Positions 1-10,429 of a stretch of 57,159 nt of DNA are shown piece by piece (within the stretch, counting starts at the first letter, position 1; every line of letters starts with the position of its first letter). The notes under the pieces were generated by a model, which had not been told where the DNA came from, searched no databases, and saw only the letters and a program-made list of their open reading frames with translations. The position numbers and the translations under genes are program-made. Source of the DNA: an uncultured Saprospiraceae bacterium (lineage in GTDB: Bacteria > Bacteroidota > Bacteroidia > Chitinophagales > Saprospiraceae); the NCBI GenBank assembly GCA_937981555.1, contig CALJOK010000005.1:1-57159 (forward strand), written 5' to 3'.

Positions 1-3000
1 AATTATTCGCTAACCCAATCGCAGGAGCCAATTACGAATGGAGAATTGCTGGAAATACGGCTATCGTGTCTACGGAGCAAAATCCAACGATCATCGGTAT
101 GACGACCACGACGACTTATGAATTGACGGTGATTGCCAATGATTGTGTTTCTAATCCATTATCAACGACAACGATTATGGTCAACCCTGCACCAGCAGTT
201 GGCCCAACATTTACTTACACGCCAAGTAGCGATTGTTCTGCCAACGATGTCAACTTATTGGCCAACGCCTCAGCAGGAACTGCACCTTATAGTTTCGCAT
301 GGACAGGACCCAACGGATTTACGTCTACCTTAGAAAATCCAATTGTCCAAAATGCCACAACTGCAGCCAACGGAACTTATGATGTAACGATCACCGACGA
401 TAACGGATGTACTTCAACAGGTAATGTAGAAGTGAGTGGAGTAGTGGATGCACTTCCACAACCACTAGTAACTTCAAGCGGTCAAGTATGCGACGGAGAA
501 TCCGTAACGATCTCCGTTCCAGAATATACAGGCAGTTCAGTAGACTATGTTTGGACAATGCCAAGTACGACCAATGTTTCAGGCATCAATTCTCATGAGT
601 TGACCATCGACCCAGCGTCAGAAGTTTTACATGAAGGAAATTACTCCGTCGTAGTGACCATCGATGGTTGTACGATTATGTCCGACACCTTTAATTTAGA
701 ATTATTCCCTACGCCAAGCGCAGCACCAACTGCGACAGCGACCCCACTTTGTGAAGGCGATATTCTAAACTTGACGGCAAACGGAACAGGAGTAACTCAA
801 TATAGTTGGACAGGGCCAAACGGATTTATGTCCAATGCCGAAAACCCAACGATCGAAAATATTACCGTAGTGAATAACGGAACATATGTGTTAATCGTAA
901 CCAATATCACAGGTTGCCAAAGCACCTCAAGTATCGATGTAAGTAACATTGCACCGACCCCAATTACACCAACCATCACCACGAACTCACCAGTTTGTAT
1001 AGATGGAAATATTGAGTTGGCCGTTCAAGAAAACTATGTTGGAACCACAATAGTTTACAATTGGACGAATGGTGCAGGTCAAGCAATCGGCACAGGCATC
1101 TCAACGGTAACGATTGCCGCAAATAATGCTTTAGCGATTTCACCATACCGAGTAAGTGTAACCGTAGATGGTTGTACGTCAGATTTGGCGACCCCAACGC
1201 AAGTGATCGTGAATGATTTACCAGCAGCAATTGCAACCAATGGCGGAGCGATTTGTCCAAACGAAAATGGACAATTATTCGCTAACCCAATCGCAGGAGC
1301 CAATTACGAATGGAGAATTGCTGGAAATACGGCTATCGTGTCTACGGAGCAAAATCCAACGATCATCGGTATGACGACGACGACTTATGAGTTGACGGTG
1401 ATTGCCAATGGTTGTGTTTCTAATCCATTGTCGACCACGACGATAGAAGTATCTCCTTCTCCGACCGTGATGCCAACCTTTAGTTATAGCTTAAATGCAG
1501 ATTGTTCCCCATCTGATTTGACTTTGATGGCTAATCCAACTGTAGGTTCCGCACCATATACTTTTGCATGGAGTGGACCAAATGGATTTACGTCCTCTTT
1601 GGAAAATCCGATTATCACCAATGTGACAGAAGCGGCCAATGGAACTTACGATGTGACGATTACCAATGCAAACGGTTGTATTTCCCAAGGAAATTTACAA
1701 GTAACAGGAATCACGAATGCTATTCCGCAACCGGTCATCAGTACCAATGGAGTAATCTGCGATGGTGGATTGATTGAAATTTCAATTCCGCAATATATTG
1801 GTTCTAGTGTTACTTACGATTGGACGATACCAAATACCATAAATGTATCAGGATTGAATACGAATATTTTGACGATCAATCCGGTAGATTCTGTTTTGCA
1901 TGAAGGAGATTATACCGTACAAGTAACCGTAGATGGTTGTATAGTGACTTCGGATATTTTCAATTTAGAATTACATCCAACTCCAACAGCAACGCCAATT
2001 GCTACTCCTACACCAATGTGTGCAGGGGATGAATTAATGTTGACGGCGAATGCGAATGGGGCAACGAATTTCTTATGGACTGGACCGAATGGATTTAGTT
2101 CTAATGCAGAAAATCCGGTATTGACAAATATTACGATTGCGAACAATGGAACTTATACTTTGACCGTAACTAATATCACAGGTTGTTCTACAACTGCTGA
2201 TTTGTTCGTCAATAATATTTCTGGAACACCAGTAACTCCGGTCATTACTGCTCCTACTTCAGTTTGTGCGGATGACCAGTTTACCCTTGCGATTCAGCAA
2301 CAGTATAATGGTACAACGATCAATTACAATTGGACAAATGGTTTAGGAATCACGATTGGAACTTCTCCAACCGTTACGCTTTCTCCAAATGATGTTGCGG
2401 CAGTTAGTCCTTATCGAGTCACCGTCACCGTAGATAATTGTCCATCTGACTTGTCAGATGAAGTAGAAATAATAGAAGAAGATTTACCAACAGCAGTTGC
2501 CACGAATGGTGGAGCGATTTGTCCAAATGAAGCAGGACAACTTTTCGCTAATCCAATTGCAGGAGCCAGTTACGAATGGAGAATTACTGGAAGTACTGAT
2601 ATTATTTCCACAGAACAAAATCCGACCATTGCTGATTTAGCAACGACAACGATTTTTGAATTAACGGTAATTAGTACCAACGGTTGTACTTCCAACCCAA
2701 CTAGCTCGACGGAGATAGAAGTATTTACGGCGCCTACGGCAAATCCAAATGCATCTTATACGGTGAATTCAGATTGTACGCCAGCAGACTTAACGTTGAC
2801 GGCAAATGCAACGGGAACAGGTTTACAATTCACTTGGACTGGACCAAATGGATATTTTTCTAATGCAGAAAATCCAGTTATTCCTAATGCCACTACCGCA
2901 AACAATGGTGCTTATACGTTGAATATTACAGATGCAAATGGTTGTTCCGTAACTGGGGTAACTAATGTTATTATTGATATTACGAATCAAGTAGCACAAC

Positions 3001-3790
3001 CCATTATTGTAGGAACGGGCCCGGCTTGTGAAGGTGAATCAATCGTCTTGACGGTAGCAGAATATAGTGGTTCTAATGTGAGTTACACTTGGATTACTCC
3101 TACAGGATCTTACGATGGAATCTCTGGTTTCAACTCTAATCAAATTATCATCAGTCCAGTTTCGACTGCTCAGCATGAAGGAAATTATGCCATCACCGTT
3201 TTTGTAGATGGATGTGCATTATTGTCCAGTAATTATTATTTGGATGTTTATGATGTTCCTACTGCGGCACCTACGGCAACCAACGGAGCAATTTGCGATG
3301 GCGAAATATTAGAACTAGTTGCTGCTGGAAATGGCGTGGGTAATTTGACTTACGCATGGGTTGGACCAAATGGATTTACGTCTACTTTGGCAAATCCAAA
3401 TATCAATACGACGACTACCGCCAACAATGGTCAATATACGGTAACCGTTACCAGTATCAGCGGATGTAGCGTGGTCGAAAGCATTTTGGTAAATAATATA
3501 CTACCTACTCCAGACCAACCAACTATTTATACAGATGCATCCATTTGCGAAGGCGATGATTTGATTTTGACGACTAGTGCAAGTGGTGTAACCTTCGAAT
3601 GGATTGGACCATTGGGAGGAAGTCCAGGTACTTTAGCTTTACCAGGTTTAACGACAAATACTAGTGCGACAAGTTTAACAATGACCAATCAATCATACCT
3701 AGCAGGGGAGTGGCAAGTACAAGTAACTGATGCAAATGGTTGTACCGTAATTTCGGCAGCAACATCGATTAGTATCAATGAAATCCCTGT
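1..3790 (+). repeat. Three ~1.27-kb coding super-repeats (about 424 residues each)
   Basis: Bases 1 to about 110 match bases 1273 to about 1385 almost exactly (offset 1272; one 3-base difference in an ACG-rich run). A more diverged third copy of the same landmark ('FANPIAGA.YEWRI') begins near 2546. Each unit carries about five Ig-like modules in the same order, so the duplication unit was several domains and not one. The first unit starts upstream of the window. Confidence 0.8.
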
Positions 3791-6482
3791 TGCCTTCGCT
3801 ACCAATAGTGGAACGATTTGTCAAGAGGAATCAGCTCAATTATTTGCTGGAACAGTTCAAGGGGCGCAATATCAATGGTATAATGGAGACCCTGCGGCAT
3901 CACCTGCACCAAGTTTGATTTCTACGGAACAAAATCCTGTGATCAATAACTTGCCTGCTGGAACACACGACTTTTATTTACATGTAGTGAAAGATGGTTG
4001 TGAATCGGCAGTAGCTTCTCTGACAACGATAACTGTAAACGAACAACCAGTTATTGATGCCATTGCTGGGACAGGTTCTTACTGTCAAGGGTCAGATATT
4101 ATTTTGACTGCAACGAATAGTTCTAATATTTCTGGAAATATAAATTACACCTGGACTGGACCAAACGGATTTAATTATACTTCTACGATTGCAGCCAATG
4201 GCTCATTCGAAGTAACTTTATCTAATGCGGGGCCTAATATGGAAGGTACTTATACTTTAAGTTTAGCAAGTAGTTCAGGTTGTATCTCAGATGTTCAATC
4301 TGTTAATATTGACCTTGATGCCACTCCTGCTACTCCATTGTTACAAGTAGAAGATGACAACCTTTGTGAAGGACAAGATTTAGAATTAAATACCACTCTT
4401 TATACGGGGACACCAGTTTCTTATGAATGGTTTTTTGATAATGGTTCGGGAGCTACTTCAATTGGTGTGACTGATGTTCCAACTTTATTTGTCAATGGGG
4501 TAACACCTGCGAACGATGGAGTGTATTATGTTCAAACTACCGTAGATGGTTGTACTTCCAATCCTTCTAATGTGATGGATGTCCAAATCTTTGGAGCATT
4601 TGCTGCACCAGATGCAGGCAATAGTACAAGTGCTGCATCACCAGCATGTGAAGGAGAATTTGTACAATTAACGGTGCCATTCTTTATCGGTGCAACGTAC
4701 GAATGGTATGGCCCGAATGGATTTAATTCATCTATGGCTAATCCAGTTATCAATCCTGTTACAAGTGATGATATTGGCGATTATTATGCCGTTATTACTT
4801 TAGATAATAACTGTACGGTTATGGTGACAGCACCAACTTATGTCTATGTCCAACCTCAACCAATTGCTCCAACGATTACTAACAATAGTTCAGTTTGTGA
4901 AGGTGGAGATGTTGTATTGAGTGTTTCAAGTCCATTAAATTATCCTGCAGGGACAGTCTTTAATTTCGATTGGTTCTTTGCTCCAACGAATACTTTAATT
5001 GGTTCATCTACCGATCCTAATTTTACCATGACGAATGTCTTGGCGACGAATAGTGGTAATTATTATGTGATTATGACGGTCGGAGATTGTGCTGCGGAGT
5101 CTTCAGAAGTAACTACCGTTCAAGTTGATTTTGTTCCACCTAATGCAGCGGATGCAGGAGAAGATATAGAATTGTGTGCCACAACTACTTATATTTTAGA
5201 TGGAGAGATTCCTACGATTGGAACAGGGTTCTGGACTTCAACTACAGGGGCTACCATCTCTAATCCGGAATTGCACAATTCAGAAGTGATTGATTTGATC
5301 GAAGGAGAAAACATCTTTGTTTGGACCTTATCAAATGGTGCTTGTGAAAATTATGATGCTGATACGATTATTGTCAATGTCAATTTAATTCCAACAGATA
5401 TAGCCTATGCAGGGGAGGATTTTAGTATCTGTGGAAATAGTGGTTCTAACTTAAATGCGAATGTTCCAGTTAACTCTACTGGAATGTGGACGCAGCCAAT
5501 CATCCAAACAAGTCTTGGTGTAGTGATTGAGAATCCAACTTCCCCTACTTCCCCTGTTTCGGGATTAGTACCTGGGAATGTGTATGAATTTACTTGGTCT
5601 TTATCTCAAGGCGTGTGTGAAGAGTTTGCTTCCGACGAAGTTTTAGTTACCATCTTTGAAGCACCTACCGTAAGCGCATTTATCGCTGATAATTACGTAT
5701 ACACTTGTGGCGATGATTATTTAACCATCTCTGCCAGTACTCCTTCTGTAGGTACAGGAACTTGGACGACTAACTCTGGATCAACGATTGTAGAACCTGA
5801 TTTTGCTTCAACGATTGTCGCTGATTTGCAAGATGGGGAAAACATGTTTGTCTGGACTTTATCAAATGGTGCTTGTGAAGGGTATTCTTCTGATACTTTA
5901 TACATTTATTTGGAAGATGCAGGAATCGAAGCCAATACGGACGATTACACCTTACAGTTTGAGGAGATCATTGAGAACGAAGATTTGATGAGTAATGACT
6001 TCTTAGGAAATATTAATGAATGGGACATCTCAGTCATCGAAGCTCCTGCAAATGGTTCGATCACTTTCTTCGAGGATGGATTATTCTCTTACGAACCAGA
6101 TGAGTCATTCTTCGGAGTAGATGTTTTTACTTATCAAATCTGTAACGTCAACTGTCCGAACATTTGTGATACGGCTTCCGTAACCATTAGAGTAGTTGGC
6201 TTAGAATCATCAGGCGAATGTTGGGTGCCGAATGTCATTAGTCCAAATAATGATAATTTGAACGACAATTTTGTCATCCCTTGTTTGGATGTTTACCCAA
6301 ATGCAAGACTATGTATTTTCAATCGTTGGGGAGATCGAGTATTGGAAGAGTTACCCTATAAAAATGATTGGAGTGGAACCTACAAAGGAAAAGATTTACC
6401 ACCAGGAACGTATTTCTATATCCTGCAACCTGACCCTGATAGCAATGAAATGTTACAAGGATACTTTAACATTGTAAGATAA
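3..6482 (+). CDS. Giant Ig/PKD-repeat surface protein with type B T9SS sorting domain (5' end outside window)
   Basis: The frame is open from the first bases of the window, so the N-terminus and signal peptide lie upstream; the GTG at 66 is internal. The visible ~2160 residues are Ig/PKD-like modules with recurring 'WTGPNGF', 'NGTYDVTIT' and 'GC' motifs. Near 5930-6195 there is a cadherin/tandem-95-like module rich in acidic residues. The last ~90 residues (about 6207-6482, 'VPNVISPNNDNLNDNF' then 'FNRWGDRV' and 'DLPPGTYFYIL') are a CHU_C / gliding-motility-associated C-terminal domain, the type B signal for the type IX secretion system. By family knowledge the protein is exported through the T9SS and displayed at the cell surface as an adhesin. 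The PorP/SprF and OmpA genes directly downstream fit this, since SprF-type proteins serve type B substrates. The specific ligand is unknown. Confidence 0.9.
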   Translation, partial: LFANPIAGANYEWRIAGNTAIVSTEQNPTIIGMTTTTTYELTVIANDCVSNPLSTTTIMVNPAPAVGPTFTYTPSSDCSANDVNLLANASAGTAPYSFAWTGPNGFTSTLENPIVQNATTAANGTYDVTITDDNGCTSTGNVEVSGVVDALPQPLVTSSGQVCDGESVTISVPEYTGSSVDYVWTMPSTTNVSGINSHELTIDPASEVLHEGNYSVVVTIDGCTIMSDTFNLELFPTPSAAPTATATPLCEGDILNLTANGTGVTQYSWTGPNGFMSNAENPTIENITVVNNGTYVLIVTNITGCQSTSSIDVSNIAPTPITPTITTNSPVCIDGNIELAVQENYVGTTIVYNWTNGAGQAIGTGISTVTIAANNALAISPYRVSVTVDGCTSDLATPTQVIVNDLPAAIATNGGAICPNENGQLFANPIAGANYEWRIAGNTAIVSTEQNPTIIGMTTTTYELTVIANGCVSNPLSTTTIEVSPSPTVMPTFSYSLNADCSPSDLTLMANPTVGSAPYTFAWSGPNGFTSSLENPIITNVTEAANGTYDVTITNANGCISQGNLQVTGITNAIPQPVISTNGVICDGGLIEISIPQYIGSSVTYDWTIPNTINVSGLNTNILTINPVDSVLHEGDYTVQVTVDGCIVTSDIFNLELHPTPTATPIATPTPMCAGDELMLTANANGATNFLWTGPNGFSSNAENPVLTNITIANNGTYTLTVTNITGCSTTADLFVNNISGTPVTPVITAPTSVCADDQFTLAIQQQYNGTTINYNWTNGLGITIGTSPTVTLSPNDVAAVSPYRVTVTVDNCPSDLSDEVEIIEEDLPTAVATNGGAICPNEAGQLFANPIAGASYEWRITGSTDIISTEQNPTIADLATTTIFELTVISTNGCTSNPTSSTEIEVFTAPTANPNASYTVNSDCTPADLTLTANATGTGLQFTWTGPNGYFSNAENPVIPNATTANNGAYTLNITDANGCSVTGVTNVIIDITNQVAQPIIVGTGPACEGESIVLTVAEYSGSNVSYTWITPTGSYDGISGFNSNQIIISPVSTAQHEGNYAITVFVDGCALLSSNYYLDVYDVPTAAPTATNGAICDGEILELVAAGNGVGNLTYAWVGPNGFTSTLANPNINTTTTANNGQYTVTVTSISGCSVVESILVNNILPTPDQPTIYTDASICEGDDLILTTSASGVTFEWIGPLGGSPGTLALPGLTTNTSATSLTMTNQSYLAGEWQVQVTDANGCTVISAATSISINEIPVAFATNSGTICQEESAQLFAGTVQGAQYQWYNGDPAASPAPSLISTEQNPVINNLPAGTHDFYLHVVKDGCESAVASLTTITVNEQPVIDAIAGTGSYCQGSDIILTATNSSNISGNINYTWTGPNGFNYTSTIAANGSFEVTLSNAGPNMEGTYTLSLASSSGCISDVQSVNIDLDATPATPLLQVEDDNLCEGQDLELNTTLYTGTPVSYEWFFDNGSGATSIGVTDVPTLFVNGVTPANDGVYYVQTTVDGCTSNPSNVMDVQIFGAFAAPDAGNSTSAASPACEGEFVQLTVPFFIGATYEWYGPNGFNSSMANPVINPVTSDDIGDYYAVITLDNNCTVMVTAPTYVYVQPQPIAPTITNNSSVCEGGDVVLSVSSPLNYPAGTVFNFDWFFAPTNTLIGSSTDPNFTMTNVLATNSGNYYVIMTVGDCAAESSEVTTVQVDFVPPNAADAGEDIELCATTTYILDGEIPTIGTGFWTSTTGATISNPELHNSEVIDLIEGENIFVWTLSNGACENYDADTIIVNVNLIPTDIAYAGEDFSICGNSGSNLNANVPVNSTGMWTQPIIQTSLGVVIENPTSPTSPVSGLVPGNVYEFTWSLSQGVCEEFASDEVLVTIFEAPTVSAFIADNYVYTCGDDYLTISASTPSVGTGTWTTNSGSTIVEPDFASTIVADLQDGENMFVWTLSNGACEGYSSDTLYIYLEDAGIEANTDDYTLQFEEIIENEDLMSNDFLGNINEWDISVIEAPANGSITFFEDGLFSYEPDESFFGVDVFTYQICNVNCPNICDTASVTIRVVGLESSGECWVPNVISPNNDNLNDNFVIPCLDVYPNARLCIFNRWGDRVLEELPYKNDWSGTYKGKDLPPGTYFYILQPDPDSNEMLQGYFNIVR

Positions 6483-6498
6483 AATAACTTGCTATGAG

Positions 6499-6531
6499 AG
6501 GTATCGGATACCTTTAAGGTTTCCGATACCT
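6499..6531 (+). terminator. Hairpin terminator after the giant gene
   Basis: A 14-bp stem with one mismatch (AGGTATCGGATACC against GGTTTCCGATACCT) and a TTTAA loop, just after the stop codon and followed by TAAAAAATTT. The loop and inner stem are the same as in the hairpin at 46872-46904. Confidence 0.65.
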
Positions 6532-6570
6532 AAAAAATTTAAAATAATATTTTTAGTAAAAAATAGTCCG

Positions 6571-7491
6571 ATGAAAAAAATTACATTGACTTTACTTTTA
6601 GCAGTTTTTGCAACCGCAATCTTTGCACAATATGATATGCATCATACACAATTCATGCACAACAAATTATCGATCAATCCCGGTTACACAGGTGATAGAG
6701 AGGTTTTTTCGATGACCGCATTATATCGAAACCAATGGTTTGGAATTGATGGTGCACCAAAAACCTTTACCATGCACGCTCATTCCCCTTTTATTAATAA
6801 AAGAAATGCCATTGGATTAACCATTATTAATGATGCGATTGGAAATGTAAATACGAGCTATGTCGGAGCATCTTACGCCTACCGATTACCGCTTTCAGAC
6901 GAAACGACTTTGAGTATTGGATTGCAGGGTAGGGTAGAGCACTCAAGAATTGATTGGTCAAAAGCGGAAGCTTTGGATCAAGGGGACAATACGATTCCTA
7001 CAAATAACCGAAACAATACGAATCCTAACTTCGGTATGGGAGCTTACCTCTCCAATGATAAATTTTATGTAGGATTATCAATTCCAACTTTATTGAAAAC
7101 AACCGTTTATGATGAAAATAATTTGGTGGGAGTGAGTATCAATTCACAGCGAAGTTATTATTTAATGGGAGGTGGAATAATTAGAATAAATCAAAATGTA
7201 AAATTTGCGCCTTCTGCTTTACTTACCTACAATCCAAGTGCTCCATTTGAAGTAGATCTTAATGCAAGTTTTATTTTAATGAATACTTTTTGGGTAGGTG
7301 CAAGTTATCGATTAGGTGATTCGGTGGATGGACTGGTTAATTTTCAAGTTAATCCTCAAATCAGAATTGGAGTGGCATTCGATTATACGTTGACCAAACT
7401 ACAAGAGTTTTCTCCAGGAAGTGTAGAGATCTTATTGGATTATAATTTTAAAATGAAAGGCCAGAAAATCAACAATATTCGATTTTTCTAA
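6571..7491 (+). CDS. PorP/SprF family T9SS outer-membrane protein
   Basis: This 306-residue protein has a Sec signal peptide ending at 'FATAIFAQ' (about residue 19). It then shows the family hallmark of 'HHTQFMHNKLSINPGYTG' followed by 'YRNQWFGIDGAP' and alternating barrel strands up to the C-terminus. The length is typical for PorP/SprF. Family members are 14-strand-type outer-membrane barrels that help secrete or anchor T9SS type B substrates. SprF, for example, is needed for surface display of SprB in Flavobacterium. It sits 88 bp after the giant type B gene and before an OmpA-type gene, so it is probably the dedicated partner of that adhesin. The hairpin at 6499-6531 could partly uncouple its expression from the adhesin gene. 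Confidence 0.92.
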   Translation: MKKITLTLLLAVFATAIFAQYDMHHTQFMHNKLSINPGYTGDREVFSMTALYRNQWFGIDGAPKTFTMHAHSPFINKRNAIGLTIINDAIGNVNTSYVGASYAYRLPLSDETTLSIGLQGRVEHSRIDWSKAEALDQGDNTIPTNNRNNTNPNFGMGAYLSNDKFYVGLSIPTLLKTTVYDENNLVGVSINSQRSYYLMGGGIIRINQNVKFAPSALLTYNPSAPFEVDLNASFILMNTFWVGASYRLGDSVDGLVNFQVNPQIRIGVAFDYTLTKLQEFSPGSVEILLDYNFKMKGQKINNIRFF

Positions 7492-7703
7492 AATAGTTGT
7501 CGCAATATTATTGTTATTAATAATACTTGCACGGTTTTTGACATACCTTATTTACTAGGTTTTTACAAAAAATCAAAAACTAATAAAAACCTAATGAATA
7601 GTTCAATAATAAATTACACTTTATTATTCTCTGAAACGAATCTAAATGTTAAAATATCCAAAACTTACAATTCGGACTTTTTAAACAAATAAACAGTAGT
7701 TTC

Positions 7704-10346
7704 ATGAGATTATTCTATTTTAGTATTATAGTAAATATTCTATTTTCTTTTTCTGCACATAGTCAAACTATCGTTCAGGGAAAACAAATTATGAACCTTT
7801 ATCCAAAAGGGGAAATGGAAATAGACACCTCTAGACAATCTTCAGAGGAAGCCTTCGACGGCGTTCGTACCGAAATCAAATCCAAAAATACTGGTGCTAA
7901 AAAAGCAGATCAGGCCTATCGAAATCTAGGTTTCAAGGCTTCCGTTGGGGAATATCTTAAAGATATTGATTCGGAAAAAATGGACAAGGAATCCATCCTG
8001 AGAGTTGCCAATAGTTTTCGATTAAATAGTCAAACCGAAGAAGCTGAATATTGGTATAGTAACGTCATCAATGAAGAAAGTGAGGCTAAAGATATACTGA
8101 GATATGCTCAAGTTTTGCAAAGCAATGGGAAATGTGAAGATGCCACTAGATGGTATAAACAATTCAACAAAACAGCTTCCCGAAAAGAAAGAAAAAATCG
8201 AGAAGTAATCATTGATTGCGAAGATTTAAAAAATATTAAAAATCACGAAAAGGTTAAATTGGAAAATGTTAGGGCATTAAATACAGGACATTTAGATTTT
8301 AGTCCTATCCCATATCAAAATGGAATTATCTTCTCTTCTACTCGAAAAAATAGTAAACCTAACGAGATCATCGATAGTTGGACTAATGATAATTTTTCAG
8401 ATTTATACTATGCTGAATTTGATGAAAAACTTAATCGGTTTAAAAAACCAAAAGCACTTAAAGGTGATTTGAATAAAAAGTTTCATGAAGGGGTGGCTAC
8501 GTTCGATCAATCAGGGACGGTGATGTTTTTTACCAGAAATAATAATAATGGAAAAAGTCAAAGTAAAGATGGACTAATTGATTTAAAAGTATATTCAGCT
8601 GTTTTGAATGAGGAAGGATATTGGGAAGAGGTGACCGAATTACCTTTTAATAGCAATGAATTTACTTCTTGTCATCCGACCCTTTCTCCTGATGGACGAA
8701 GGTTATATTTTGCCAGTAATCGACCTGGAGGATATGGTGGTTTGGATATTTATGTTTCAGAAAAGGAAGGAGGAATTTGGGAGACGCCTCAAAATTTAGG
8801 TTCCATCGTCAATAGTGCGGGCAATGAATTATTTCCTGTTTTGCAAAATGATGAAACGCTTTATTATTCTTCGAATGGACATCGAGGGCTTGGCGGGTTA
8901 GATATTTTTTATGCTAAAAAAACAAATCTTGATGATGAATATTCTTGGGGCGTTCGAGAAAATTTAGGAACTCCTTTTAATTCGTTAAAAGATGACTTTG
9001 GTTTTGTTATGATGGATGATGAAAATCAAACAGGTTTTCTAACTTCCAACCGAGAAGGTGGTAAAGGGAAAGATGATATTTATACTTGGTCAATGAATGG
9101 GATGTTGATGGAAGATGGCCCTTTGCGAAAAGTAATTTGTGTTTTTGATGAAAAAACAGGCGCAAAAATTAGCAATGCCTCCGTTACCATGAGTGAAAAT
9201 ACTGATGGTGACGACGAGCATGATGATCAGATGATGTTGACTCTTGAACCGCTGGACGAGAAAGCAGATAAATTTATTTTGGGGATTTCGGGAAAAAATA
9301 AAAAAGAGAAAAAATCACCGGTGGCAAATTTTGAAACAGATGAAACAGGAATTTTTACCTACACCGTAATGCCTAATAAAAATTATAAAATCACCGTAGA
9401 AAGAGATGGTTACGACAATCAGGAGATAGAAGTGAGTTATCACGATTTGAAAAAAGAAGAAGAATTTTGCTTGCCAATGATCAAGCGAAATTGTAAAATG
9501 ATTACAACAACTGTTGTCAATAAAAAATACAATTCAGTCATGCCTTTAGCGGAAGTGGAAGTTTGGAATAAATGTACCAATCAAAAAGATAAATATACTA
9601 CCGATGAAACTGGCGCTTTCGAAATTTGTGTGCCCTGTGGTTGCGAATTTAGAATGTATGCTACCAAATCAGGCTTTGATAGCGATACCGAATTTTTATC
9701 AACTCTTGAAAATATTTGTGAGTCGGAAGAAAATGTAGAAGTGAAATTGGAACTAGGTCTAAGGAACACTCAAACCGTAACGACGACGACTTCTGCTTCA
9801 ATTTCAACTGGAACAATTACAAATCCAACCTCTGTCCCAACTGTTCCTGTGACGACTTATGAAGAGGTGATTACTTATGTTCCAAAAACAGAATTAATTC
9901 CCGTAACGACCTATGTTCCGATTACGGACCTCATCAATAATGCGAATGCAAATATTTCCGAAGGACAAGTGATCAGCCTAAAAGACATTTATTATAACTT
10001 TGATCAATTCGATATTCGAACAGATGCTAGCATCGATTTAAATCATGTATTGACCTTGTTACAAAAATATCCTTCCATGGAAATCGAATTAATGTCACAT
10101 ACCGATAGTCGTGGAACTCAAAAATATAATGTGTGGTTGTCTAGCGAGCGAGCAAAATCTGCACGACAATTTTTGATCAAAAAAGGCATCGCTGCACATC
10201 GAGTAACTGCTGCCGGTTATGGTGAATTACAACTTAGAAATAGATGTGCCGATGGTGTAACATGTACAGAAATGGAGCATCAACAAAATAGAAGAACAGA
10301 AGTAAAAGTAACCAAGTTTGAAGCACAGAATGTGAGAATAGATTAA
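7704..10346 (+). CDS. OmpA-family protein with TPR and PD40 repeats (T9SS-associated, PorE-like)
   Basis: The 880-residue protein has a signal peptide (cleavage near 'SAHSQ'), TPR-like helices at about 70-165 and WD40-like PD40 blades at about 200-470 ('LSPDGRRLYFASNRPGGYGG' near 325, 'LYYSSNGHRGLGGLDIF' near 380). Two carboxypeptidase-regulatory-like beta domains lie at about 480-690, then a Thr/Pro-rich linker and a C-terminal OmpA peptidoglycan-binding domain from about 758 ('YYNFDQFDIR', 'SHTDSRGT', 'LSSERAKSARQFL', 'NRRTEVKV'). This layout is known from T9SS-linked proteins that tie outer-membrane machinery to peptidoglycan. It follows the PorP/SprF gene by 212 bp. A TTG (7497-7499) and a TAATACTTGC (7521-7530) in that gap could form a weak promoter, but this is uncertain. 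Confidence 0.9.
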   Translation: MRLFYFSIIVNILFSFSAHSQTIVQGKQIMNLYPKGEMEIDTSRQSSEEAFDGVRTEIKSKNTGAKKADQAYRNLGFKASVGEYLKDIDSEKMDKESILRVANSFRLNSQTEEAEYWYSNVINEESEAKDILRYAQVLQSNGKCEDATRWYKQFNKTASRKERKNREVIIDCEDLKNIKNHEKVKLENVRALNTGHLDFSPIPYQNGIIFSSTRKNSKPNEIIDSWTNDNFSDLYYAEFDEKLNRFKKPKALKGDLNKKFHEGVATFDQSGTVMFFTRNNNNGKSQSKDGLIDLKVYSAVLNEEGYWEEVTELPFNSNEFTSCHPTLSPDGRRLYFASNRPGGYGGLDIYVSEKEGGIWETPQNLGSIVNSAGNELFPVLQNDETLYYSSNGHRGLGGLDIFYAKKTNLDDEYSWGVRENLGTPFNSLKDDFGFVMMDDENQTGFLTSNREGGKGKDDIYTWSMNGMLMEDGPLRKVICVFDEKTGAKISNASVTMSENTDGDDEHDDQMMLTLEPLDEKADKFILGISGKNKKEKKSPVANFETDETGIFTYTVMPNKNYKITVERDGYDNQEIEVSYHDLKKEEEFCLPMIKRNCKMITTTVVNKKYNSVMPLAEVEVWNKCTNQKDKYTTDETGAFEICVPCGCEFRMYATKSGFDSDTEFLSTLENICESEENVEVKLELGLRNTQTVTTTTSASISTGTITNPTSVPTVPVTTYEEVITYVPKTELIPVTTYVPITDLINNANANISEGQVISLKDIYYNFDQFDIRTDASIDLNHVLTLLQKYPSMEIELMSHTDSRGTQKYNVWLSSERAKSARQFLIKKGIAAHRVTAAGYGELQLRNRCADGVTCTEMEHQQNRRTEVKVTKFEAQNVRID

Positions 10347-10364
10347 TGTAGTATATTATCATAA

Positions 10365-10398
10365 AGTTCTGATTCAGGTGTTTTCTGAATCAGAACTT
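10365..10398 (+). terminator. Terminator of the adhesin/PorP/OmpA cluster
   Basis: A perfect 14-bp inverted repeat (AAGTTCTGATTCAG with CTGAATCAGAACTT) around a 6-base loop, 18 bp after the OmpA stop codon. It has no long T-run on the + strand. Confidence 0.7.
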
Positions 10399-10429
10399 AT
10401 TCAATACCCTTACCCAAATAAATAATGCA

